DNA from: UBA4742 sp963773335
GTDB lineage: Bacteria; Actinomycetota; Acidimicrobiia; Acidimicrobiales; Acidimicrobilacustridaceae
Direction: 5' to 3'
Length of the DNA stretch: 64,000 bases
NCBI GenBank assembly: GCA_963773335.1
Contig: CAVZAT010000004.1
Span: 434,001 to 498,000, forward strand
Below the pieces are notes generated by a model. That model ran no database searches. It saw nothing but the letters and a program-made list of their open reading frames with translations, and was not told the origin of the DNA. Made by a program: the position numbers and the translations under genes. This document shows positions 18,023-26,909 of the stretch, piece by piece (the stretch's first letter is position 1; each line of letters opens with the position of its first letter).

Positions 18023-19252
18023 TCAGACGCGGTCGAGGTCGAGCATCTTGATGGCGTTGCCCCGCAGGATCTTGTAGGTCACATCGTCGTCGAGGCCCTC
18101 GCACAGCTTCTCGACGTAGGCCTCCGAGTCCGGCCACGTGGTGTCGGTGTGGGGGTAGTCCGTCTCGAAGCAGATGTTGTCCTCTCCCACCTCGCGCAGC
18201 GAGTTGAGCCCGTGTCGATCGGCGGTGAAGCACCCGAAGATCCGCCCGTAGTACTGGGTCGAGGGTGGCACCGGGATGGCCGCTTTGGCGCCGGTCCAGG
18301 TGTCGTGGTTCTCCCAGACGGTGTCGGCCCGCTCGAGGATGTAGGGGATCCAGCCGATCTGACCCTCTGAATAGGCGAGCTTCAACTTCGGGAAGCGCAG
18401 CAGGTTGCCCGAGAAGAGCCAGTCGGCCATGGAGGCGATGGCGTTGTTGAACCCGAGGGTGACCCCCACCGCCTTGTTGGAGTCCGGTGACGCCACCGGG
18501 TTGGTGGACGATGACCCGACGTGCATGCACACGGTCACCCCGTAGTCGTTGCACACCTGCCACAGCGGGTCCCAGTAGCCGGAGTTGATGCTGGCCAGCC
18601 CGAGGCGGGTGGGCATCTCGCTGAAGGCGATGGCCCGACAGCCCCGCTCGGCGTTGCGCCTGGTCTCGATCGCGGCCAGCTCCGCGTCCCACAGCGGGAT
18701 GAGGCACAGCGGAATGTTGTAGCCACCCGAGGGCGCGCACCACTCCTCGATCATCCAGTCGTTGTTGGCTTGTACGCAGGCCAGGCCGAGTTCCTTGTCC
18801 TCGCCCTCGTAGAAGGTCTGGCCACAGAAGCGGGGGAACGTGGGGAAGGGCAACGAGCCGTCGGTGTGGTTGGCCGCCAGGTCCTTGACCCGCTCGTCGC
18901 GGTCCCAGCAGCCCTTGCGCATGTCGTCGTAGGTGATGGCCGTCATCGTCATCTGCGACCGGTCGAGCGTGAGCCGGCCCTGCTCGTCACGCTCGGAGGC
19001 GGCCGCCGGGATGGCCACGAACTTCTTCTGGACGTAGATGAGCTCGTCGTCGTAGTACCAGGCGTCGCCCCACTCGCCGTCGGGGTCCTCGACCATGTCG
19101 TACTTGGCACCCGACAGATGCGTGAAGCTGCCCCATCGCTTGCGCTCCACCCGCGGCCCCCGGGCCCGGAACTTCTCGGGCAGCCAGGTCTGCCACACGT
19201 GCGGCGGCTCCACGACGTGGTCGTCGACGCTGATGATCTTGGGCGTGGCCAT
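18023..19252 (-). CDS. Amidohydrolase-2 family TIM-barrel hydrolase (paralogue 3)
   Basis: A 409-residue paralogue of the two enzymes at 2535-5055, with SVDDHVVEPPHVW at residues 8-20, VCMHVGSSS, YSEGQIGWIPYILERAD and ETDYPHTDTTWP. It is closest to paralogue 1: the same DDHVVEPP start and the PFPTFPRFCGQ segment are shared. The ATG is 6 nt behind a -10-like TATTCT (complement of 19259-19264), so the transcript is probably leaderless. Operator S5 covers the -35 region. It diverges from HyuB and ends 9 nt from the DUF222 remnant. Confidence 0.8.
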   Translation of the reverse strand: MATPKIISVDDHVVEPPHVWQTWLPEKFRARGPRVERKRWGSFTHLSGAKYDMVEDPDGEWGDAWYYDDELIYVQKKFVAIPAAASERDEQGRLTLDRSQMTMTAITYDDMRKGCWDRDERVKDLAANHTDGSLPFPTFPRFCGQTFYEGEDKELGLACVQANNDWMIEEWCAPSGGYNIPLCLIPLWDAELAAIETRRNAERGCRAIAFSEMPTRLGLASINSGYWDPLWQVCNDYGVTVCMHVGSSSTNPVASPDSNKAVGVTLGFNNAIASMADWLFSGNLLRFPKLKLAYSEGQIGWIPYILERADTVWENHDTWTGAKAAIPVPPSTQYYGRIFGCFTADRHGLNSLREVGEDNICFETDYPHTDTTWPDSEAYVEKLCEGLDDDVTYKILRGNAIKMLDLDRV

Positions 19253-19270
19253 GTTCCGAGAATACCGCCG

Positions 19271-19292
19271 AACCTGACGCTGGTGTCAGGAA
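19271..19292 (-). promoter_or_regulatory. Palindromic operator S5
   Basis: Arms AACCTGAC and GTCAGGAA around GCTGGT. Its edge lies 6 bp from the -10 of the amidohydrolase, exactly the geometry seen at S1. Centre-to-centre distance to S6 is 87 bp. Confidence 0.8.
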
Positions 19293-19357
19293 AGGGGCGG
19301 GGCCCCGAGTCGAGGCGCCGGCTGGCAGAGCCCGAACCTGCCGGTGGCCGGGTACGA

Positions 19358-19379
19358 TCCCTGACACAGATGTCAGGTT
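19358..19379 (+). promoter_or_regulatory. Palindromic operator S6
   Basis: Arms TCCCTGAC and GTCAGGTT around ACAGAT. A -10-like TACGAT (19353-19358) abuts the site, so the operator covers the start of the hyuB message; AAGGGGGAA and the ATG follow at 19380-19396. Confidence 0.8.
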
Positions 19380-19393
19380 GAAGGGGGAACACC

Positions 19394-21217
19394 ATGGCAA
19401 TCGATCTGATCGAGTTGGCCAAGCCTCGGGGGCGCACCGTCGCCGACCCCCAGGTCGATCCGGTGACCGCCGAGGTCGTGCGCGGCGCCATGGAGACGGT
19501 GTGCTTCGAGATGGCCACCTACGTGAGCCGCACCGCCACCACCCCGATCCTCAACCAGTCCAACGAGCGCAACGCCACGGTGCTCGACGCCCGCGGCCGG
19601 TTGGCCGCCCTGAGCGTGGGCATCCCCCAGTTCATGCTCACCTCCACCCTGCCGGTGCGCTTCGCCCTCGAGTTCCTGGGCGTCGAGGAGTTCCGCGAGG
19701 GCGATGTGTTCGTGGCCAACGACCCGTACCACGGCGGCGGACACCTGCCCGATTACAACGTGTTCGCCCCGGTCTTCGCCGACGACCCCGCCACCGGGGC
19801 CCGGCGGATGGTGCTGATCGCCTCCATCCAGTGCCACCACGGCGACACCGGCGGCGCCGTGCCCGGCGGCTACAACGTGACGGCCGGCGACGTGTGGGGC
19901 GAGGGCGTGCGCTGGCCGGTGGTGAAGGTCATCGACCAGGGAGTGGAGCGCCGCGACGTCCTCTACGCGCTGCAGGTCAACAACCGCCTGCCCGACTACA
20001 TCGGCGACCTGCGGGCCCAGATCGGTGCGGCCCAGTTGGGCGCGGCCCGGCTGGGCGAGATCATCGAGCGCCACCGCATCGACGTGGTCGAGGAGTCGGT
20101 GGACTTCATGATCGACTACGCCGCCCGTCGCTTCTCCGAGGAGGTGGCGGCCTGGCCCGACGGCCGCCACGAGGCCGACTGCTGGGTGGACCACGATCCC
20201 CTGGGCAACCCCGATGTGCACCTGCACGTGGCCGTGACCGTCGACGGCGACCGCCTTCAGATCGACTTCACCGGCAGCGACACCCGACCTGAGCTCCAGG
20301 CGTGGTCGACCTATGGCAACACCCGGGGCTACACGGTGGCTCAGATCGCCGCCATGATGGATCCTGAGATCCCCAAGAACGAGGGCTTCTTCGAGGCCAT
20401 CGACCTGGTGGTGCCCCAGGGCTGCGTCCTCAACCCGGCTCCCAACCGTCCCGTTTCGGCCGGCACCCATCACCCAGGCGCCGATGTGGGCGAGGTCATC
20501 GCCCTGGCCCTCCAGTACGTGCTGCCCCACAAGGCCGTGCCGCAGGTCTACAAGACCGGCATCCCCACCGTGATCACCGGTACCGACCCGCGCACCGGCA
20601 AGACCTTCACCGATCACTCCGCCGAGGTGTACGCCGGCTGGTGCAACGCAGCCGAGGGCATGGACGCATGGGGTTGTCAGGCCGCGGCCTTCGGCAACCT
20701 GTGGAAGGCCACCGCCGAGATCAACGAGAGCCTCTACCCCCACATCCAGTGGAGCCGCGACTACCGCACCGACTCGGGCGGGCCCGGTCAGTGGCGAGGG
20801 CTGTGCGGCAGCCACTACGTCAAGGAGGTGCGGGCCGACGCCAAGGTCTACACCTACGTGGTGGGCATGAAGTACCCGATGCCCGGCATCGCCGGAGGCC
20901 ACGCCGGGGCGCCGAACCAACTGACCATCCGCTACGGCTCCGACGACCCCTACGTGGTGGCCCACACCGCCGACTGGGTGCCCATCGCCGCCGGTCAGAA
21001 GATCTGCTACGACTACGGCGGCGGGGGTGGCTGGGGCGATCCCCTCGACCGCGATCCTCAGGCCGTGCTCGACGACGTGCTCGACGAGTACGTGTCGGTG
21101 GCCGGGGCCGAGCGCGACTACGGCGTGATCCTCACCGGGTCGCTGGAGGATCTCAGCCTGGCCGTGGACGAGGCCGCCACCACCGAGCGACGAGCGTCGG
21201 CGCGCGCTTCGGCCTGA
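19394..21217 (+). CDS. hyuB: N-methylhydantoinase B-type subunit (HyuB)
   Basis: A 607-residue member of the hydantoinase B/oxoprolinase/acetone-carboxylase alpha family. Seen are DPVTAEVVRGAMETVCFEM at the N-terminus, NDPYHGGGHLPDYNV (residues about 112-126), CHHGDTGGAVPGG, IDFTGSD and the glycine-rich C-terminal YDYGGGGGWGDPL. These proteins pair with HyuA, which uses ATP, to open cyclic imides or carboxylate small ketones. A strong AAGGGGGAA ribosome site precedes the ATG. The order B then A with separate operators is noteworthy, as is the hyu pair sitting in a lipid-type regulon rather than in the ureide island further right. Confidence 0.85.
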   Translation: MAIDLIELAKPRGRTVADPQVDPVTAEVVRGAMETVCFEMATYVSRTATTPILNQSNERNATVLDARGRLAALSVGIPQFMLTSTLPVRFALEFLGVEEFREGDVFVANDPYHGGGHLPDYNVFAPVFADDPATGARRMVLIASIQCHHGDTGGAVPGGYNVTAGDVWGEGVRWPVVKVIDQGVERRDVLYALQVNNRLPDYIGDLRAQIGAAQLGAARLGEIIERHRIDVVEESVDFMIDYAARRFSEEVAAWPDGRHEADCWVDHDPLGNPDVHLHVAVTVDGDRLQIDFTGSDTRPELQAWSTYGNTRGYTVAQIAAMMDPEIPKNEGFFEAIDLVVPQGCVLNPAPNRPVSAGTHHPGADVGEVIALALQYVLPHKAVPQVYKTGIPTVITGTDPRTGKTFTDHSAEVYAGWCNAAEGMDAWGCQAAAFGNLWKATAEINESLYPHIQWSRDYRTDSGGPGQWRGLCGSHYVKEVRADAKVYTYVVGMKYPMPGIAGGHAGAPNQLTIRYGSDDPYVVAHTADWVPIAAGQKICYDYGGGGGWGDPLDRDPQAVLDDVLDEYVSVAGAERDYGVILTGSLEDLSLAVDEAATTERRASARASA

Positions 21218-21268
21218 CGCGCCGTCGAACCACCCGTCGGACCCCACCCGGGACAACGGGATAACCTC

Positions 21269-21290
21269 AACCTGACACACACGTCAGGTT
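21269..21290 (+). promoter_or_regulatory. Palindromic operator S7
   Basis: Perfect arms AACCTGAC and GTCAGGTT around ACACAC. A -10-like GATAAC (21260-21265) lies 3 bp upstream, so the site spans the transcription start of hyuA, whose GTG is 10 bp beyond it. Confidence 0.85.
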
Positions 21291-21300
21291 TGGGGGGCAG

Positions 21301-23431
21301 GTGCCGGACACGCAATCGACAGGTGGGGGCTACCGCATCGGCGTCGACGTCGGAGGCACCTTCACCGACCTCATCTGCGTCACGCCCAGAGGTTCGGTGG
21401 TGCTCGACAAGACGCCCAGCACCCTCGACGACCAGTCGATCGGGGTCATGACCGGGCTGGCCCAGCTGGCCGAGACCTTCGGGCTCGACCTGGGCACCTT
21501 CTGCGGCCAGATCGACATCGTGGTCCACGGCACCACCACCGCCGACAACACCATGATCACCCAGACCGGTGCCAAGGTCGGGCTGCTCGTGACCGAGGGC
21601 CACCGCGACGAGATAGAGATGCGCAGGGTCCACAAGGAGCAGATCTGGGATCCGTCCTACCCCGCACCGTTCGCCATCGCCCGCCGCCGCAACCGCATCC
21701 CCATCCCCGAGCGGGTCGACTACACGGGCGAGGAGCTGCTTGCGCTCGACGAGGACGCCGTGCGCGCCGGCATCCGCCGACTGCGCCAGCTCGGCGCCGA
21801 GTCGCTGGCCGTCCTGTTCCTGTTCAGCTTCGTGAACCCCGACCACGAGCGTCGGGCTCGCGAGCTCATCGTGGAGGAGTTCCCCGAGGTCGGCCACATC
21901 TCGCTCAGCCACGAGGTGATGCCGAGGGGTCCCGAGTTCGAACGCACCTCGACCACCCTGGTGAACGCGTACGTGGCCCCGGGCGTGTCCAGCTACGTGA
22001 GCCGACTGGGCCAGCGCCTGCCGCGAGGCCGGCTACGAGGGTGAGCTGCTGATCATGGCCTCCACCGGCGGGGTCATGCCCCCGGCCAGCGTGGCTCGCC
22101 GGGCGGTGTCGCTTCTCGGGTCCGGACCCACCGGCGGGGTCATGGGCGCGGCGGCCGCCGCCGACCGGGCCGGCACGCCCGACTTCGTGGCCGTGGACAT
22201 GGGCGGCACCAGCTTCGACATCTGCCTGGTCCACGGTGGAGTACCCGAGATCCGCACCGACTGGAACTGGCGCTACCGCTACTACATCGGCATGCCCATG
22301 GTGGACGTGCAGTGCGTGGGCGCCGGCGGCGGGTCCGTGGCCCGGGTCCGCCAGGGATCGCTGCTGGTCGGGCCCGAGTCGGCGGGATCCATCCCGGGAC
22401 CGGTCTGCTACGGGCGGGGCGGTGAGCGGGCCACCGTGACCGACGCTGACGCGGTGCTCGGGTTCCTGCCTCTGGACCGATTCGCCGGGGGCCGCATGAC
22501 CCTGGACCTCGACGCGGCGCGCGCCGCGGTGATGCGCGACGTGGGTGACCCGCTCGGCATCGACGTGGTGGAGGCGGCCTGGGGCATCGAGCGCATCGTG
22601 AACGCCAACATGGCCGACGCCACTCGCCGGGTGCTGGCCGGATCCGGCGTCGACGCCCGCCGCCTCGACCTCATCGCCTACGGCGGCAACGGGCCGGTGC
22701 ACGCCTGGGCCATCGCCGCCGAGCTGGGCATGCACCGGGTCCTGGTCCCCAAGGCGGCGCCTGCCTTCAGCGCCCTGGGCCTGCTGGTGTCGGACTACAA
22801 GGTCGACCTGACCCGCAGCCACGTGAGTCCCCTGTCCCAGGTCGACGTCACCGATCTGGCCGAGCTGCTCGACGAGCTCGACACCGAGGTCACCGACGAG
22901 CTGAACCCGACCGGACTGGGCGAGGCGGACGTGACCCGGCTTCGCTTCGTGCAGATGGCCTACGCCGGGCAGAACTTCGACATGAGCGTCCCCACCTCGA
23001 TCGGATCCGGCTCGCCGGGCGATCAGGCCGAGTTGATGGAGCTGGCCGAACGCTTCCACGATCTGCACCAGGCCGACCGGGGCTTCTCCTTCCACCAGCA
23101 GGAGCCGACGGTTCGCGGGGTGCGGATCACCGCCCTGGGGCGCACGCCGAAGCCGCCACGGCTGGCCGAGCTGGGCACCGCCGACGCCGAGGGCGCCCGT
23201 AGCGCCAGTCGGCCCGTCTACTTCGGCGATGGGTTCGTGGACACGCCCACCTACGACGGCACCCAGCTGGGGCCGGGCGCCGCCCTGAGCGGTCCGGCCC
23301 TGGTGGAGGAGCCGTTCACCGTCGTGGTGGTGCCGCCCGGTGCCCGTCTCACGCTGGGCGAGCACGCCAGCTACCAGCTGACCCTCGACGCCTCGGCCGG
23401 TGGCTCGACCCCGCGGGACGCCCGCTCGTGA
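21301..23431 (+). CDS. hyuA: N-methylhydantoinase A-type subunit (HyuA), frameshifted
   Basis: About 709 residues after correcting one frameshift. The N-terminal ASKHA-type motif GVDVGGTFTDLICV (residues 12-25) and VVHGTTTADNTM, VDMGGTSFDICLV, GAGGGSVAR and YGGNGPVHA identify the ATP-binding hydantoinase A family, partner of HyuB. The frame breaks at about 22021, where one extra C turns the expected RLREAGYEGELL into LPRGRLRG-stop; removing it restores the family sequence, so I read an assembly error rather than a dead gene. Start GTG 21301 follows a GGGGGGCAG ribosome site. Its last codons overlap the GTG of the gluconate-dehydrogenase-3-like gene. Confidence 0.8.
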
Positions 23432-24015
23432 GCGGGAGCGATCTGGTCTGGCTGACCCCTGACGAGCACCGCACGTTCCGCGCCGCGCTCGATCGCGTGC
23501 TGCCCGGCGACGGCGTGTGCCCGGGCGCGGGTGAGACGGGTGGCGCCGACTACGTGGATCTGCTGCTCGGGGCCTTCGCCTTCGACCCACCCCGGCTCTT
23601 CGCCGGAGGTCCCTTCTCCGGACGCCGAGGGGGTGAGGCCGGATTCGATCGGTGGCTGGAGATCGGCGCCCTGGAGGAGCTGGCCTGGCGGACCCGCATC
23701 GAGGGGTCCCAGGACCGACCCGAGCGCGAGTTCAACGGACCGGTGACCGGCTGGCAGGAGCGCTACCGCGGGGGCCTGGCCGCGCTGGGCGCCGACTTCG
23801 CCGACGTGACCTCCGACGAGCAGAAGCGCCGGTTGCACGAGTCCATCGACCCCGGCTTCCGGGAGCTGTTGTTCGAACACGCCTGCGAGGCCCTGTACGG
23901 AGACCCGGTCTACGGCGGCAACCGCGATGGCCAGGCGTGGACGGCCATCGCCTTCGACGGCGATGTCCAGCCCCGGGGCTGGACCGACCACGAGGTCACC
24001 CACCCCAATGGCTGA
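23428..24015 (+). CDS. Gluconate 2-dehydrogenase subunit 3-like protein
   Basis: A 195-residue protein with the N-terminal WLTPDEHRTFRAALDRVLPGD segment typical of gluconate-2-dehydrogenase subunit 3 (PF13618), a small partner of GMC flavoproteins that assists maturation or export of the large subunit. No Tat signal is visible here, although many relatives have one. GTG at 23428 overlaps the hyuA stop (GTGA), so it is translationally coupled to hyuA. The matching GMC large subunit follows 100 nt later, after repeat A. Confidence 0.75.
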   Translation: MSGSDLVWLTPDEHRTFRAALDRVLPGDGVCPGAGETGGADYVDLLLGAFAFDPPRLFAGGPFSGRRGGEAGFDRWLEIGALEELAWRTRIEGSQDRPEREFNGPVTGWQERYRGGLAALGADFADVTSDEQKRRLHESIDPGFRELLFEHACEALYGDPVYGGNRDGQAWTAIAFDGDVQPRGWTDHEVTHPNG

Positions 24016-24032
24016 CGCCCGCCCCCTCTCCC

Positions 24033-24081
24033 AAATTGGGCATCTTCGCAGCCGGATTCCGGGATCTTTCACGCCCAATTT
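24033..24081 (+). repeat. 49-bp palindromic repeat, copy A
   Basis: Starts AAATTGGGCATCTT and ends CACGCCCAATTT. The outer arms TTGGGC/GCCCAA enclose an inner CCGGATTCCGG stem, giving a nested hairpin. Copies B and C align to it over 49 positions without gaps. Weaker similarity between A and B continues about 40 nt further (ATTGCGGGGATCAGAATC here), up to the GMC start codon. It lies in the gap between two genes of one transcript. Confidence 0.7.
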
Positions 24082-24114
24082 CCGGGGATTGCGAGCATTG
24101 CGGGGATCAGAATC

Positions 24115-25842
24115 ATGACCGACCTGGATGCCGATGCCGTGATCGTGGGTTCCGGACCGGCCGGGTCTGCGGTGGCTCAGGTGCTCACCGACGCGGGCTG
24201 GTCGGTGATCATGCTGGAGAAGGGCCGCAACCACCTGCTCGACCTCGACGCCCCCTACGAGCCTCTGGGTCACCTGTCCAACGACGAGCTCAAGCTCATC
24301 CACCGCCACCTGCTCGGCCCGGACCCGCTGGTCGAGCCCCGCACCTACCGGCGCAGCCTCGACGACGGCGACCACCTGGTGGTCGGCCACGTCAACTCCC
24401 TCCCGTCGACGGTGGGGGGTGGCGGGTACCACGCCGACGCCAAGCTCCCCCGCCTCCGCGAGGACGACTTCCGGGTCCTGTCCACCTTCGGGCCCCAGCA
24501 CGACGCATCGGTGGCCGACTGGCCCTTCAGCTACGCCGACCTGGAGCCGTACTACGCCGAGGTGGAGCGGATCGTGGGCGTGGCGGGCGAAGAGACCAAC
24601 CCGTTCGCCGCCTGGCGCTCGTCGCCCTACCCCATGGGGCCGGGGCCCGACATGTACGGCGCCGTGCTGTCCATGCAGGCGGCCGAGCGCGCCGGCCTGC
24701 ACCCCTACCGGGCCCCCACCGGCATCAACTCGGTGCCCTACGACGGCCGCCCGGCCTGCAACAACTGCGGCTTCTGCGGCTGGTTCGGGTGTCCGATCGA
24801 CGCCAAGGGGGACCCGGTGGCGCTGCTGCGCCGGGCCCTGCGCACCGGCCGGCTCGAGGTGCGTCCCGAGTCCCGGGTCACCGGGGTGACCCTGGACGGC
24901 ACCGGCCGCCGAGCAACCGGGGTGCGCTACCTGGATGCGGCGCGAGTCGAGCGCCAGGTGCGGGCGGACCACGTGGTGTTGGCCGCCGGCGCCTTCGAGA
25001 CCCCCCGGCTGATGCTGGGCCAGAGCGGAGCCCCCGAGGGTGGGCTGGGAAACTCGTCGGGTTTGGTGGGGCGCAACCTCATGTTCCACTTCCAGACCCT
25101 GACCGTCGGAGCCTTCCCCTTCCGGCTCCACACCATGCGGGGGCGGTGTGTGACCGCGGCGCACGACGACTCGATCGTGGGCGACGATGCCCAGCAGGCC
25201 GCAGCCCGCGCCGCCGGCCTGCCCTGGATCCGCGGTGGGCTGACCGAGCACGGCGGCGGCAACCAGCCGGTGTCCGAAGCCAAGCTCTACGGCGCGGGTC
25301 GCCATCACGGTGCGGCCATGCGCGACTCGTCGTTGCGGGATCGGCTGTGGGTGTTCACCGTGCAGGGCGAGGACCTGGCCCAGCCCTCCAACCGCATCGA
25401 TCTCGACCCGACGGTGCGCGACGCCTGGGGCCTGCCGGCCGGGCGGATCACCTACCGTCCCCACCGCCACGAGCTGGTCCTGTCCGATCACGTCGCCCCC
25501 GCCCACGAGGCCATCCTTCGCGATGCCGGAGCCGAGTGGGTCATCACCACCACCTCCCCGCCGGTGGACGGACCCGATCAGCGCAGCGGGCGCACGGCTG
25601 ACCACGCCACCCCGGCCAGCTACCACATCATGGGCACCTGTCGGATGGGGACCGACCCGGCCACCAGCGTGGTGAACCCCGTCGGCCATCTGTGGGACGT
25701 GGACAACGTCTTGGTGGCCGACTCCTCGGTGTTCCCCACCTCGGCCGGCTACAACCCGACCCTCACCCTGGTCTCGGTGGCCCATCGCTTCGCCCGCCAG
25801 CTCATCGGCGAGCCCCTGCCGGCCACGAGCCGGCGAACCTGA
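24115..25842 (+). CDS. GMC-family FAD oxidoreductase, Cys-rich type
   Basis: A 575-residue glucose-methanol-choline oxidoreductase. The FAD dinucleotide motif VIVGSGPAGSAVAQVL is at residues 9-24, the middle flavin region at VVLAAGAFETPRL, and the C-terminal signature YHIMGTCRMG with VVNPVGHLWDVDNVLVAD and SAGYNPTLT carries the active-site His and Asn. A CNNCGFCGWFGC cluster (near residue 220) gives four cysteines with spacing 2-2-4; relatives with nearby cysteine clusters bind an Fe-S centre for electron exit. With the subunit-3 partner upstream it is probably a dehydrogenase feeding a cytochrome or quinone, not an oxidase. Substrate unknown. Confidence 0.85.
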   Translation: MTDLDADAVIVGSGPAGSAVAQVLTDAGWSVIMLEKGRNHLLDLDAPYEPLGHLSNDELKLIHRHLLGPDPLVEPRTYRRSLDDGDHLVVGHVNSLPSTVGGGGYHADAKLPRLREDDFRVLSTFGPQHDASVADWPFSYADLEPYYAEVERIVGVAGEETNPFAAWRSSPYPMGPGPDMYGAVLSMQAAERAGLHPYRAPTGINSVPYDGRPACNNCGFCGWFGCPIDAKGDPVALLRRALRTGRLEVRPESRVTGVTLDGTGRRATGVRYLDAARVERQVRADHVVLAAGAFETPRLMLGQSGAPEGGLGNSSGLVGRNLMFHFQTLTVGAFPFRLHTMRGRCVTAAHDDSIVGDDAQQAAARAAGLPWIRGGLTEHGGGNQPVSEAKLYGAGRHHGAAMRDSSLRDRLWVFTVQGEDLAQPSNRIDLDPTVRDAWGLPAGRITYRPHRHELVLSDHVAPAHEAILRDAGAEWVITTTSPPVDGPDQRSGRTADHATPASYHIMGTCRMGTDPATSVVNPVGHLWDVDNVLVADSSVFPTSAGYNPTLTLVSVAHRFARQLIGEPLPATSRRT

Positions 25843-25854
25843 ATGCGAAACCCG

Positions 25855-26697
25855 TCACTTCGTTCCCAGGATGCAGCGCGCCACGCCCGGAACCCGGACC
25901 TTGCCGTCCTTCTCGAACGCGCTCACCTCCGCAATGGCGTGTGCCCGAATGCGCTCCCGCGCTGCTTCGTCGACCTGCTGAAGCGCCGCAACTGCGAGCG
26001 AGACGTGCTCGCTGATCATCTCCCAGTACTGCTCGGGGGATCGCGTCACGAGTTCGACGTCCACGTCCCACTCGGCAACGTCGCGCAACCCCGCGCCCTC
26101 GTACAGGGCACTGACATATCCCGGGGTCGCGCACCGAAACATGTTCGGTCCGTCCGGGTCGGGAGGCGCCACCACCGCCTCGGTCGCGATTGCCTGCATG
26201 GCGATCGTCGTCCACGGGTTTTCCTCGGGCTTGACCCACACCGACGAGCACAGACGTCCGCCCGGCTTGAGCACGCGGGCGAACTCGGCCGTCGCCTTGC
26301 TCATGTCGGGGAAGAACATGTACCCAAAGCGCACCGAGACGCTGTCGAATGTGGCGTCGTCGAACGGCAGATCCTCAGCGCCGCACACCATCGTCTCGAT
26401 GTTGGCGATCCCTTGCGTCCTGGCTCGTCGCGCGGCTATCTCCAGCATCTCCGCCACGAGGTCGGTCAGCACGACGCGTCCATTGGGGGACAGCCTCGCG
26501 ATGCTCAAGCCCGGCTCACCCGTGCCCGCGGCAATGTCGAGATGCTGATGATCGTCAGCGATGTCGAGGTGCTCGATGATCGCGGCGCCCACCGGGCCCA
26601 GCTGATCCATGATGACCGAGTCCCACTTCTCCCAGCCAGCGGAGAGCCCGGCCCACGCCGCTCGCTGACCGTCTCGGACCTCATCGTCGCTCGGCAT
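25855..26697 (-). CDS. Class I SAM-dependent methyltransferase
   Basis: A 280-residue methyltransferase of the UbiE/methyltransferase-11 type: motif I LDIAAGTGEPG (residues about 53-63), motif II/III region MVCGAEDLPFDDATFDSV, and ARVLKPGGRLC as motif IV. The first helix DGQRAAWAGLSAGWEKWD is typical of small-molecule methyltransferases. I take the ATG at 26697 (GGGAGGG just ahead); ATGs at 26712 and 26757 are in frame but only add a low-complexity lead. Third positions look less GC-biased than in the neighbours (many A/T-ending codons), a possible sign of later acquisition. It converges on the GMC gene with 12 nt between. Confidence 0.75.
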   Translation of the reverse strand: MPSDDEVRDGQRAAWAGLSAGWEKWDSVIMDQLGPVGAAIIEHLDIADDHQHLDIAAGTGEPGLSIARLSPNGRVVLTDLVAEMLEIAARRARTQGIANIETMVCGAEDLPFDDATFDSVSVRFGYMFFPDMSKATAEFARVLKPGGRLCSSVWVKPEENPWTTIAMQAIATEAVVAPPDPDGPNMFRCATPGYVSALYEGAGLRDVAEWDVDVELVTRSPEQYWEMISEHVSLAVAALQQVDEAARERIRAHAIAEVSAFEKDGKVRVPGVARCILGTK

Positions 26698-26909
26698 CGG
26701 CCCTCCCGCCATCGATGCACCCACCGAACACGAAGACACTGCGTGGCGGGAGTGCATGATGCCCGCTCTGTCGCCCTCGCGCCAGCACGCCTACCGCCCG
26801 GAGGATGGCCGGAGATGTCTCCCGAGCGCCCAGATGACCTGGCGTGGCCCCGCCGGTGCCGAGCTCGTGGTGGCGGCGGTGGCCGCGGCGATCTGGCACG
26901 CTGAGGCGC

